Below are positions 1 through 6,245 of a stretch of DNA of 15,895 nt, in pieces. The notes under the pieces were generated by a model that was given only the letters and a program-made list of their open reading frames with translations, did no database searches and was not told where the DNA came from. Positions within the stretch are counted from its first letter, which is position 1. Each line of letters begins with the position of its first letter. The DNA is from Actinomycetes bacterium (GTDB lineage Bacteria; Actinomycetota; Thermoleophilia; Solirubrobacterales; JACPNS01): positions 1 to 15,895 of the forward strand of contig JAEYBE010000019.1 of assembly GCA_023404495.1 (NCBI GenBank), read 5' to 3'. The translations under genes were made by a program, and so were the position numbers.

Positions 1-300
1 TTCACTCACTGACTGGCCCACCTGAACGCGATCCTCGACTGGAAACTCAACCGCGCGCCGAGAGCCCGCGTGAAGGAACCACCAGCTATAGGCAATCCAT
101 TCGGCCAACGGATAAGCAGAGCAATAGATGGAATGCCGGAGGCTCTTGGTATCGATGTCCTCGACCAGGGTGACACACTGCTCTCCCACCCATATTGACA
201 GTCGACACCATGTCGAACTCAACTCTGGTGCCGTTACCCCGGCGACGTTGAGCCACTCGATCTCAAACCGCAGTTCGTTGGAGTAATTCTGTCCGGTCAT
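1..300 (-). CDS. Partial protein of unknown function, second gene of a coupled pair
   Basis: An open frame of 100 codons starts with ATG at 300 and runs off the window edge without a stop. The N-terminus reads MTGQNYSNELRFEIEWLNVA and is followed by GVTAPELSSTW, a tryptophan-rich WCRLSIWVGEQC strand and a hydrophobic segment PLAEWIAYSWWFL. Its ATG overlaps the stop of the upstream gene in an ATGA, so translation is probably coupled. I do not recognise a catalytic motif in the visible part. From memory, similar N-termini (EWL...GVxAPEL...TW...YPLAEWI...WWFL) occur in uncharacterised actinobacterial proteins whose C-terminal part could hold the functional domain; that part is missing here. Base composition is lower in GC than the rest of the window. 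Confidence 0.6.
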   Translation of the reverse strand, partial: MTGQNYSNELRFEIEWLNVAGVTAPELSSTWCRLSIWVGEQCVTLVEDIDTKSLRHSIYCSAYPLAEWIAYSWWFLHAGSRRAVEFPVEDRVQVGQSVSE

Positions 301-677
301 TTGAGAGGTCTTTCCGATTCAAGTATCGGGTAGCCCTTGTACTGCCCTTGAGTTTTGTTCACTAGCCGAGCTTCGAACCACTCGCCATCGCGTTCTATCC
401 ACACGTACTTCGGAAAACCCTCTTGCAGTTCCTCCGAAAACATGTTTGACTTCACCCCCTCACGGATCCACCTCGCGAACTCCTCGGCGTCGCCCAGGGA
501 AGGATCGCACTGGCTCGCATCGGATCTGAGCCGGGGCGGACCCGCGAAGGACGGGTAGCTCTTGTGCTCGCTACTGCCGACGTATTCAATATCTGGCAGC
601 TTCGCAAGTAGGTCAGGATTTGGCGGATCGCCGGTGAGGCGTCTGCGCATGGGTCTACGCCGACCAGGGGACTTCAT
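297..677 (-). CDS. Small conserved protein of unknown function, first gene of a coupled pair
   Basis: This 126-residue protein begins with an Arg-rich, probably disordered stretch (residues 2-14). The core follows: YVGSSEHKSYPSFAGPPRLR (about 32-51), an SQCDPSL segment, a helix EEFARWIREGV, and a C-terminal section GFPKYVWIERDGEWFEARLVN ending in GxYKGYP. The pattern GSxEHK...CD...WxREG...GFPxxVW...EARLxN...GxYxGYP looks like a conserved family of small actinobacterial proteins that I recall without any assigned function. The stop overlaps the next gene's ATG by 4 bp, so the two are likely one translational unit. ATG at 677 is used; a second ATG at residue 10 is possible. Codon use is visibly less GC-biased than in neighbouring genes, consistent with transferred or accessory DNA. 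Confidence 0.6.
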   Translation of the reverse strand: MKSPGRRRPMRRRLTGDPPNPDLLAKLPDIEYVGSSEHKSYPSFAGPPRLRSDASQCDPSLGDAEEFARWIREGVKSNMFSEELQEGFPKYVWIERDGEWFEARLVNKTQGQYKGYPILESERPLK

Positions 678-780
678 TGTGAATACCGTCTGTCTGGACC
701 TGAACCGTTCAACTGATCGCTACGAAAGCCTAGCTTGAGGTTCCGGGCCACCTTGGTCGCCGCTCTCCACCCTTCTCGCT

Positions 781-1518
781 CTACCGTCCGGCCGCCACCC
801 GTACTGATGCGGCATCCAGGCCGTCGACCAGCAGGCGCTGGGCAAGGCAGTAGCTGGCGAGCACGAAGGCCTCGGCTGCGGCGCGCGGGCGCTCTTCGCT
901 GAGGAAGATCCGGCGGTGCAGGATCGTCCCGTCGGAGGCCAGAAAGCTGAGCCCGCCGATCTCGAGCCTGCCGGGAAGGCGCGAGTCCTGCTCGGAATCT
1001 GTCTTCAGCTGCGGCGCCGCCATCGTCGTCGACATCAGCGCCAGCAGTTTGGAGTAGCTGCCCAGCGGCATCAGCAGATGGTGGCGGCGGGTTGCAAGCA
1101 GCGCGAGCCCCTCGACCAGGCCCGGCATGCGCGCAGCGAAGTCGGTCGGTCGCGGCCTGGCGCGGAGCTTGATCGCCAGCGCGATCATCGCGACGTGGTT
1201 GACCGCGAAGGCGCTCGCGCCGCGGACGATCCAGCGGTCGGCCTCCTTCTCGTTGGGCGCGAACTCCTCTTCGAGCATCAGCCAGTCGCCTGCGAAAGAG
1301 GCGGTGGTCGCGACCGCCAGCAGGGCGTTGTCGGCCGCGGGCCGCTGATTGCGCGTCCGCCAGAGCCCGGCCTGGATCGAAAGCATCACCAGCGGCTTGG
1401 CGATCGTCTCGATTCTTTTTGAGCGAGCGACGCCCGCCGCCACAAGCGCAGCCGACGCCGCGACGAAGACACCGCGCTCGGGCTGGCTTGCGATCTTTTC
1501 GGCGAGGCGTTTGATCAT
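781..1518 (-). CDS. YhhN/TMEM86-family membrane protein (lysoplasmalogenase-like)
   Basis: The 245-residue integral membrane protein matches the YhhN family pattern: a KPLVML segment (41-46), an acidic GDWLM motif in a helix (77-81), a conserved membrane His in AFAVNHVAMIAL (His108), and a C-terminal ASYCLAQRLLVDGL helix. Family members hydrolyse the vinyl-ether bond of lysoplasmalogens (animal TMEM86B); the bacterial substrate is usually unknown, so the name is by family only. The start is ATG 1518, because upstream codons in frame belong to the tRNA-Leu gene, which ends only 8 bp before this ATG. No Shine-Dalgarno can fit in that gap, so expression probably depends on the tRNA transcript. 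An alternative start inside the tRNA is not credible. Confidence 0.75.
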   Translation of the reverse strand: MIKRLAEKIASQPERGVFVAASAALVAAGVARSKRIETIAKPLVMLSIQAGLWRTRNQRPAADNALLAVATTASFAGDWLMLEEEFAPNEKEADRWIVRGASAFAVNHVAMIALAIKLRARPRPTDFAARMPGLVEGLALLATRRHHLLMPLGSYSKLLALMSTTMAAPQLKTDSEQDSRLPGRLEIGGLSFLASDGTILHRRIFLSEERPRAAAEAFVLASYCLAQRLLVDGLDAASVRVAAGR

Positions 1519-1526
1519 CGGGGCGA

Positions 1527-1608
1527 TGCGGATGGAGGGACTCGAACCCCCACGGGTTGCCCCACCGGCTCCTAAGGCCGGCGCGTCTACCAATTCCGCC
1601 ACATCCGC
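1527..1608 (-). tRNA. tRNA-Leu (anticodon UAG)
   Basis: The minus strand folds as a class II tRNA of 82 nt. The acceptor stem GCGGATG pairs with CATCCGC, with discriminator A. The D arm carries GGCGGAATTGGTAGACGC, the anticodon stem CCGGC/GCCGG encloses loop CTTAGGA (anticodon bases at 1572-1574), a long variable arm follows, and the T arm has GGTTCGAGTCC. The CCA tail is not encoded. The anticodon UAG reads CUA and other CUN codons. An open frame beginning MAELVDAPALGAGG over this gene is an artefact of tRNA-Leu sequence. Confidence 0.95.
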
Positions 1609-1659
1609 TTGGCTTGCACGCGCGCCAACGGCGAATTGGTGCGCGCCCGTGGCAGAGTC

Positions 1660-1676
1660 TAGACTTGGTGGCGATG
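1660..1676 (+). promoter_or_regulatory. Candidate -10 (TAGACT) for leaderless start at 1674
   Basis: TAGACT at 1660-1665 lies 8 bp before the ATG at 1674, the spacing expected if transcription begins at or next to the start codon. No Shine-Dalgarno lies in between. The same arrangement recurs at five other starts in this window. A -35 is not clear. Confidence 0.4.
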
Positions 1677-2213
1677 CTCTGGGAGGACGTCAAAGTACGC
1701 GAGGAAAAGCCCCCTGTTCGCCACCCGAACAGGGATCTGCCGGAATCGCAGACCGCACGGTTCGGTGTGATCGCGCTGCTCTTGATCAGCGCGGCAATGC
1801 TGCTCACCGTCGGCCTCGGTGGCTGGGGCCTACTGATCGGCGCGAAGCTTTGGATCTTCTTCTACGCGATCGCCTACATCGGATTCGCTTACTTCGTCGG
1901 CAAGTGGAATCGCGGCGTGCTCCCCGTGATCGCCGGCCTCGCGGTGATCCTCGCGGTCTTTGCGTTGGTCGCAGGGCCGGATTGGTTCGCCCGCGACAAG
2001 GTCGGCTACAACGACCCGACGCTGCCTTCCGCGCTGCTTGGGATCGTCACCTTCGCGCTGATCCCCGTGCAGATGCTGCTGATCGTTGTCGCCATGTGGG
2101 GCTTCAATCAGAAGTGGAGCGTCGAGGAAGAGATCAAGCCGACCGACCCCGACTGGCCCGCCGGTCGCCCGGTCGACATGCCGCCGCCGACTGCGGCGGC
2201 ACCTGCCAGCTAG
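1674..2213 (+). CDS. Four-helix membrane protein of unknown function
   Basis: This 179-residue protein has a charged cytoplasmic-looking N-terminus (1-29), four hydrophobic helices (about 30-50, 55-77, 82-100 and 120-143) and a polar, proline-rich tail after WGFNQKWSVEEEI. I recognise no enzymatic motif. It resembles lineage-specific membrane proteins of the same actinobacterial group, but the function is unknown. ATG 1674 is chosen because it is preceded by a well-placed TAGACT; an in-frame GTG at 1668 would add two residues. The gene ends 14 bp before tRNA-Leu(CAA), so the tRNA, and possibly the acylphosphatase beyond it, may lie on the same transcript. Confidence 0.75.
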   Translation: MLWEDVKVREEKPPVRHPNRDLPESQTARFGVIALLLISAAMLLTVGLGGWGLLIGAKLWIFFYAIAYIGFAYFVGKWNRGVLPVIAGLAVILAVFALVAGPDWFARDKVGYNDPTLPSALLGIVTFALIPVQMLLIVVAMWGFNQKWSVEEEIKPTDPDWPAGRPVDMPPPTAAAPAS

Positions 2214-2227
2214 ATTCTCCTCGCCCT

Positions 2228-2311
2228 GCCCGGGTGGCGGAATTGGTAGACGCGCGGCACTCAAAATGCTGTGGCCTTGCGGTCGTGTGGGTTCGAGTCC
2301 CACCCCGGGCA
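2228..2311 (+). tRNA. tRNA-Leu (anticodon CAA)
   Basis: The 84-nt class II tRNA has acceptor stem GCCCGGG/CCCGGGC and discriminator A at 2311. The D arm is GGCGGAATTGGTAGACGC, the anticodon stem CGGCA/TGCTG (one G-U pair) encloses loop CTCAAAA, the variable arm is long, and the T arm is GGGTTCGAGTCCC. The anticodon at 2262-2264 is CAA, which reads UUG. CCA is not encoded. It lies 14 bp after a membrane protein gene and about 620 bp from tRNA-Leu(UAG) on the opposite strand. Confidence 0.95.
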
Positions 2312-2313
2312 CT

Positions 2314-2352
2314 TTTGCGCAAGTCTGCGCTCCCAGCGCAGACTTGCGCAAA
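2314..2352 (+). repeat. Perfect 18-bp inverted repeat with CCC loop after tRNA-Leu
   Basis: TTTGCGCAAGTCTGCGCT (2314-2331) pairs without mismatch with 2335-2352 around the loop CCC. It begins 3 bp after the tRNA and ends 9 bp before the acylphosphatase ATG. No T-run follows on the plus strand, so it is not a typical intrinsic terminator. A processing hairpin, or a hairpin at the acylphosphatase start, are alternatives. On the minus strand one arm ends in A-rich sequence, so a terminator for the convergent AMP ligase is unlikely. Confidence 0.85.
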
Positions 2353-2361
2353 GATCGACCT

Positions 2362-2661
2362 ATGGATGGGGGTTCCCATATCGTCCACGCGCTGGTGATC
2401 GCCCATGGCCGAGTCCACGGTGTGTTCTACCGAGAGACCATGCGCCGGGAGGCCCAAGCCCGCGGGCTCGCAGGCTCTGCCGTCAACCTCGCCGACGGCA
2501 CGGTCGAGTGCCACTTCGAGGGCCCACGGTCGCTCGTCGATCAGATGATCGAGATCGCCCGCAGTGGACCGCCGGCGGCAGAGGTCACGCGCCTGGAGAT
2601 CAACTGGACCCGCCCGGCCGGGCTCCAGGGTTTCCGAACCGGCGAGGCCTCGGCCGATTAG
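2362..2661 (+). CDS. acyP: Acylphosphatase
   Basis: The 99-residue protein has the length and core of acylphosphatases, small cytosolic enzymes that hydrolyse acyl phosphates such as acetyl phosphate or carbamoyl phosphate. The phosphate-binding loop GRVHGVFYR is at 16-24 with catalytic Arg24. The catalytic Asn is Asn42 in SAVNLADGTVE, matching the family signature that usually reads GWVRNxxDGxVE. ATG 2362 is used; nothing upstream resembles a ribosome-binding site, since the 18-bp hairpin ends 9 bp earlier. The stop overlaps that of the convergent AMP ligase by 4 bp. A transcript reaching through tRNA-Leu(CAA) is the simplest source of its mRNA. Confidence 0.92.
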   Translation: MDGGSHIVHALVIAHGRVHGVFYRETMRREAQARGLAGSAVNLADGTVECHFEGPRSLVDQMIEIARSGPPAAEVTRLEINWTRPAGLQGFRTGEASAD

Positions 2662-4613
2662 CCCAGCGCCGCGCGAATCGCGTCAAGCGCCTCAGGATTC
2701 TCAGCGCTTGAGAGGTCACCTGGATCCTCACCCAGCGCAGCAGCCCGCACAGCCCGGCGGAGAATCTTCGCCGAGCGCGTCTTCGGCAGCGCCGGCACAA
2801 TCACCACGCGCGCAGGCTTGAACGGGCGCCCGAGCTCATCGGCCACCGCGAGCGCAAGCTCGCCCGGCAGCGACTCATCCGCGGCCGCATCGCCAATCGC
2901 CACCGCAAAGCACCAGACGGCCTCACCCTTGGTCTCATCTGGCACACCCACCGCCGCCGCTTCGGCCACGCGCGGATCGGCCACCAGAATTCCCTCAACC
3001 TCAGCCGGGCCCAGACGCTTGCCGGCAACGTTGATCGCCTCGTCCGATCGCCCGAACAAGAACCACGCGCCGTCCTCGTCGATCATCGCCCAGTCGCCGT
3101 GGCGCCAGATCCCTGGGTAGGTGCTCCAGTAGCTGCTCATGTATCGCTCGGTATCGCCAAGCACGCCGCGCGTCATCGACGGCCAGGGCTGCTTGCACAC
3201 CAGCTCGCCCACGCGGCCGCGAATCGGGTTGCCGTCAGGGTCAAAGACGTCGATGTCCATCCCCAGTGAGGCGCCGCCGAGCGAGCAGACCTTGATCGGC
3301 TCAGTCACGAACGGCGTCAAGAAGCACGCGCCCACCTCGGTTCCGCCGCTGATGTTGACGATCGGCACGCGCTCGCCGGTGATATCCATCAGCCAGCGAT
3401 AAGGGTCTTCGTTCCAGGGCTCGCCGGTCGATCCCAAAATCCGCAGCGCCGAGAGGTCGTGCCCGCGCGCATGCTCATCGCCAGCGGACTTCAGGCCGCG
3501 CATCAAGGTCGGAGAGATCCCGAGCACGTTGATCCCCTCGCTCTCGACGTACTTCCAGAGCCTGTCGGGGGCCGGGAAATCGGGAGCACCCTCCATCATC
3601 ACCATCGTCGCGCCAAGCCCGTGTGCGCCGAGCATGTTGACCGGACCCATGATCCAGCCCATGTCGGTGACCCACATGAACTTCTCACCCGCGTGCAGAT
3701 CGAGCTGGTAGGCAACCTCGGAGATCATCTTCACCGTGAAGCCGCCGTGCACGTGCACCGCGCCCTTGGGTTTGCCAGTGGTGCCGGACGTGTACCCGAT
3801 CATCACCGGGTCTTCGCTGCCCGTCGGCGCCGGGTCGATCGATGCTCCGCGGTGCGGTGTGACCAACGTCTCATAGTCGACGTCGCGCTCGGGATCGAAG
3901 TCGATCGGATTGCCCTGCTCGCGGGCGACGACCACGCGCTCGAGCGTCGGCACCTCGCCAGCAACTTCATCGGCGACCGGCTTGATCGGCGCATCCTTGC
4001 CCCGCCGCGCGCCGCCGTCGGCCGTGATCAGCACCTTGGCGCCGGCGTCGTTGAGTCGCGCGGCTACGGCGCTGGCGGCAAACCCGGAGAAGATCGGCAG
4101 GTAAACAGCGCCGAGCTTGGCGACCGCGTAGCTCGCGATCACGGCCCGCGGGGTCATCGGCATGAAGACGCCGACGTAGTCGCCGCGCGCGACGCCCAGC
4201 TCCTGAAGTCCCATCGCGAGCGCGTCGACCTCGCGGCGCAGCTCGGCGTAGGTGAGGCGCTCGGTGCTGCCGTCTTCGCGTTGGCACACAACTGCCTCGC
4301 GATCGGCGGTTGCCGGATCATCCGCCCAGCGATCGACGCACACGGCGGCCATATTGATCTCGCCGCCGGTGAACCACTTCGTCCACTCGATGCCGGCCGA
4401 GTCGTCCATCACCTGCTCGTAGGGCTTGGCGAAGGGGATCGAAAGGTCGCGCACGACAAACTCCCAGTAGCGCGCGATGTCCGCGACGGTCGCCGCCCTG
4501 AGCTCGTCGATCGATGCGACCCCGTACTCGGCGAGCAGCCGGCCGACGTTCGCGTTCTCGATGTATTCGGCAGTCGGCGTCCAGGCGACCGCTGCAGTGG
4601 ACTCCCCAGTCAT
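2658..4613 (-). CDS. Acetyl-CoA synthetase-like AMP-forming acyl-CoA ligase
   Basis: This 651-residue protein has the length and architecture of acetyl-CoA synthetases: an N-terminal ACS cap (about 30-90), then the ANL adenylation domain. It carries P-loop YTSGTTGKPKG (274-284), GSTGEPWN (394-401), HGDWA (505-509), GRSDEAINVAGKRLGP (hinge, from 521) and the C-terminal PKTRSAKILRR with the expected catalytic Lys616. It should activate a carboxylate with ATP and attach CoA. The acetate-type WWQTETG motif is replaced by NISGGTEVG (420-428), so acetate is doubtful; the SGGTE form recalls acetoacetyl-CoA synthetases. Lys616 is also the position acetylated in Acs enzymes. HMG-CoA lyase upstream on the same strand releases acetoacetate, a plausible but unproven substrate. 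Start ATG 4613 is supported by a TAGACT 7 bp upstream. Confidence 0.88.
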   Translation of the reverse strand: MTGESTAAVAWTPTAEYIENANVGRLLAEYGVASIDELRAATVADIARYWEFVVRDLSIPFAKPYEQVMDDSAGIEWTKWFTGGEINMAAVCVDRWADDPATADREAVVCQREDGSTERLTYAELRREVDALAMGLQELGVARGDYVGVFMPMTPRAVIASYAVAKLGAVYLPIFSGFAASAVAARLNDAGAKVLITADGGARRGKDAPIKPVADEVAGEVPTLERVVVAREQGNPIDFDPERDVDYETLVTPHRGASIDPAPTGSEDPVMIGYTSGTTGKPKGAVHVHGGFTVKMISEVAYQLDLHAGEKFMWVTDMGWIMGPVNMLGAHGLGATMVMMEGAPDFPAPDRLWKYVESEGINVLGISPTLMRGLKSAGDEHARGHDLSALRILGSTGEPWNEDPYRWLMDITGERVPIVNISGGTEVGACFLTPFVTEPIKVCSLGGASLGMDIDVFDPDGNPIRGRVGELVCKQPWPSMTRGVLGDTERYMSSYWSTYPGIWRHGDWAMIDEDGAWFLFGRSDEAINVAGKRLGPAEVEGILVADPRVAEAAAVGVPDETKGEAVWCFAVAIGDAAADESLPGELALAVADELGRPFKPARVVIVPALPKTRSAKILRRAVRAAALGEDPGDLSSAENPEALDAIRAALG

Positions 4614-4626
4614 GCGGCGGAGTCTA
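4611..4626 (-). promoter_or_regulatory. Candidate -10 (TAGACT) for leaderless AMP-ligase mRNA
   Basis: On the minus strand TAGACT (plus 4621-4626) is followed by seven bases, CCGCCGC, and then the ATG at 4613. There is no Shine-Dalgarno, so a leaderless transcript fits. The hexamer is identical to the one in front of the membrane protein gene at 1674. Confidence 0.4.
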
Positions 4627-4750
4627 AGTCAGACCACAACCCCACCAGCACTCCAACCCGGTGCCCGACCAAGTTCCGCGAGGGTCTCCCTCGCGGATCC
4701 CACCTCAAGGCGGGAGGAGGGCGAGCCCGCGAGCCCGACCATTAAATGAG

Positions 4751-4783
4751 AAAGAGCCTCGGGCTCGGCCCCCAAGGCTCTTT
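4751..4783 (-). terminator. Strong hairpin, second of tandem terminators
   Basis: A nine-base stem AAAGAGCCT/AGGCTCTTT (4783-4775 with 4759-4751) encloses an inner GGGC-CGA-GCCC stem. On the minus strand the stem ends in TTT and continues CTCATTTAAT, moderately U-rich. It lies downstream of the HMG-CoA lyase gene. Confidence 0.55.
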
Positions 4784-4786
4784 CGG

Positions 4787-4815
4787 AAAACGCTTCGGGC
4801 TCGGCCCCCTTAGCG
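4787..4815 (-). terminator. Intrinsic terminator downstream of HMG-CoA lyase
   Basis: On the minus strand CGCT...AGCG (4815-4812 with 4794-4791) encloses GGGC-CGA-GCCC and is followed directly by TTTT (4790-4787). It shares a 15-base core, TCGGGCTCGGCCCCC on plus (4795-4809), with the neighbouring hairpin (4759-4773), so the two terminators may have arisen by duplication. Confidence 0.6.
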
Positions 4816-4935
4816 CTTCGATCTGGACTGGAACCCACGGGGGGTCCGTCAATGACTGTTTCATCGGCCCCTGAAGCGCACGACTTTATACACCATTCTA
4901 GGTATTTATCGCAGAAATTCGCAGAAGTCTGACCG

Positions 4936-5859
4936 TCAAGCGCGGTCGGCCCACTCAACAGGCCCCGCCGTGAGCACGTGGCTCGTGAGCTTGCGGCCCA
5001 GGCGCTCTTGCATCTCGCGCGAGCAATCGACCAGGGCCGGCAGATCGATCCCGGTCGAGACGCCCATCTCCTCGAGCATCGAGACGACATCTTCGGTGGC
5101 GACGTTGCCCGTCGACCCAGCCGGCACCGGACAACCGCCGAGCTCGCCGAACGACGACTCAAACGAGTCGCACCCGCTCTGAAGCGCCGCCAGCACGTTG
5201 GCCAGCCCCTGCCCACGCGTGTTGTGGAAGTGCGCAGTGATCTGCGTGCCCGGGAGCGCCGCGAAGGCGGCGTCGAAGAACTCACCAACCTGCAGCGGGT
5301 TGGCCATCCCGGTCGTGTCGGCGAAGCCGATCTCCGCGCACCCGGCCTCCGCCAGAGCCGAGGCGATGTCGATCACGCTCGCGGGATCGATGTGCCCTTC
5401 ATACGGGCAACCAAATGACGTCGAGATCACGGCAACACAGCGCAAGCCTTCCGAGCGCGCATCGGCCACCACCCCGGTCTGCTCGGCCAGCGACTGACCG
5501 ATCGTGCGGTTGACGTTCTTCATGTTGTGCGTCTCGGACGCCGAGAGAATCACGCTGGCCTCATCGATCCGATCGCGCAGCTTCAGGGCGTTCTCGAGCC
5601 CGCGGCGGTTCGGGATCAGCACCGAAAACGCCACGCCCTCGCGTCGCTGAATCCGCGAGAGCACCTCCGCCCCGTCGGCCAGTTGCGGGATCACGTCCGG
5701 CCGCACGAACGAGGTGATCTCAACCCGCGAAAAGCCGGTCGCCGTCAGCTTGTCGATGATCGCGACCTTGTCGTCGGTCGGGATCACCTCGGGTTCGTTC
5801 TGAAATCCGTCGCGCGGTCCGACCTCGCGGATCAGCGCAGATTCAGGGAGTCCAGCCAT
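4936..5859 (-). CDS. mvaB: Hydroxymethylglutaryl-CoA lyase
   Basis: This 307-residue TIM-barrel enzyme splits HMG-CoA into acetoacetate and acetyl-CoA, the last step of leucine degradation. Visible motifs are REVGPRDGFQNE (11-22, with catalytic/metal Arg16 and Asp17), SASETHNMKNVN (106-117), STSFGCPYEG (147-155), the metal-binding HFHNTRGQGLANVLAAL (His210 and His212), and the signature GGCPVPAGSTGNVATEDVV with catalytic Cys243. Length and motif order are typical. ATG 5859 shares one base with the stop of the thioesterase gene (TGATG), so the pair is translationally coupled. Tandem terminators lie downstream. Related DRE-TIM enzymes such as isopropylmalate or citramalate synthases lack this GGCP loop, so the assignment is secure. 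Confidence 0.95.
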   Translation of the reverse strand: MAGLPESALIREVGPRDGFQNEPEVIPTDDKVAIIDKLTATGFSRVEITSFVRPDVIPQLADGAEVLSRIQRREGVAFSVLIPNRRGLENALKLRDRIDEASVILSASETHNMKNVNRTIGQSLAEQTGVVADARSEGLRCVAVISTSFGCPYEGHIDPASVIDIASALAEAGCAEIGFADTTGMANPLQVGEFFDAAFAALPGTQITAHFHNTRGQGLANVLAALQSGCDSFESSFGELGGCPVPAGSTGNVATEDVVSMLEEMGVSTGIDLPALVDCSREMQERLGRKLTSHVLTAGPVEWADRA

Positions 5860-6245
5860 CAGGAAGCCTCGTTTCTCTCGTCAAAGGTTTCGCCGCCGAT
5901 GATCCGGCGTTCGTGTGTGCCGATGCCGACGGTGCGACCGTCGTACTTGACCTCCACGTCAAAGTGCAGCTTGCGCCCGTCGACCACATCGGTCAGCGTC
6001 GCCACAGACACGCACTCACCGCCCAGCGGCGCCGACGCGACGTGCTTGATGTTGACCGCAAAGCCAACGCAGGTCGCCCCTTCCGGCAGCTCACTCCAGA
6101 CGGCGCGCATCGACGTGCCCTCCATCACCGCGATCATCCGCGGGGTCGCAAGCACGGGGTTTGCGACGCTGCCTGCAACATCGGTCGAGAGGTCCTCGGT
6201 GACCTCAAATACGCGTTCGTAAGACAATCCGGGCTCGAGTGCCAT
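5859..6245 (-). CDS. FlK-type hotdog acyl-CoA thioesterase
   Basis: The 128-residue single hotdog-fold protein matches the fluoroacetyl-CoA thioesterase (FlK) family. Thr34 (LATPRM), Glu42 (VMEGTS) and His68 (NIKHVASAPLG) have the same spacing as the Thr/Glu/His catalytic set known from FlK (42/50/76 as I recall). The GFAVNIKHVASAPLGGE stretch and the C-terminal VGIGTHERRII strand are also typical. It should hydrolyse a short acyl-CoA; fluoroacetyl-CoA itself is unlikely outside fluoroacetate producers. Its stop overlaps the HMG-CoA lyase start by one base, so the real substrate may be an intermediate of that pathway. ATG 6245 is preceded by TATTGT at a leaderless spacing. Confidence 0.85.
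   Translation of the reverse strand: MALEPGLSYERVFEVTEDLSTDVAGSVANPVLATPRMIAVMEGTSMRAVWSELPEGATCVGFAVNIKHVASAPLGGECVSVATLTDVVDGRKLHFDVEVKYDGRTVGIGTHERRIIGGETFDERNEAS

Larger units (their letters stand above)
4614..4935 (-). other. Hairpin-rich spacer between HMG-CoA lyase and AMP ligase
   Basis: No gene is supported in this 322-bp gap. It holds four inverted repeats: 4675-4697 (10-bp stem CCGCGAGGG/CCCTCGCGG plus one pair, loop TCT), 4751-4783, 4791-4815, and 4825-4847 (GGAC/GTCC enclosing CCC/GGG). The part from about 4860 to 4935 is AT-rich, with TATAAA on the minus strand at 4890-4885 and a CGCAGAA direct repeat at 4910 and 4920. A minus-strand open frame crossing it into the lyase gene is composed of hairpin-derived residues and is not credible. 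Confidence 0.7.

Noticed and set aside
701..711. TGAACCGTTCA inverted repeat upstream of the small gene at 297-677, considered as an SOS box
   Set aside because: The spacing does not fit the actinobacterial GAAC-N4-GTTC LexA site; an 11-bp palindrome alone is weak evidence.
1519..1602. N-terminal extension of the YhhN-family frame (MAELVDAPALGAGG...)
   Set aside because: It is the translation of the tRNA-Leu(UAG) gene; the true start is the ATG at 1518.
1..1608. Genomic island integrated at tRNA-Leu(UAG)
   Set aside because: The YhhN gene lies between the tRNA and the low-GC genes, and no repeat of the tRNA 3' end or integrase gene is visible.
674..1807. 377-codon minus-strand open frame rich in Arg, Ala and Gly
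   Set aside because: It runs out of frame through the YhhN gene and the tRNA and has shadow-type composition.
2214..2514. Open frames across tRNA-Leu(CAA) with phrases such as GVGLEPTRPQGHS or GGTRTHTTARPQH
   Set aside because: These are typical translations of tRNA-Leu sequence, not proteins.
3459..4745. 428-codon plus-strand frame opposite the AMP ligase
   Set aside because: It is antisense to a well-supported enzyme, with His/Arg/Asp-rich shadow composition and no motif.
4629..5288. Minus-strand frame joining the lyase region to the hairpin spacer
   Set aside because: The repeated GAEPEA in it comes from the duplicated hairpin core; the rest is out of frame with HMG-CoA lyase.
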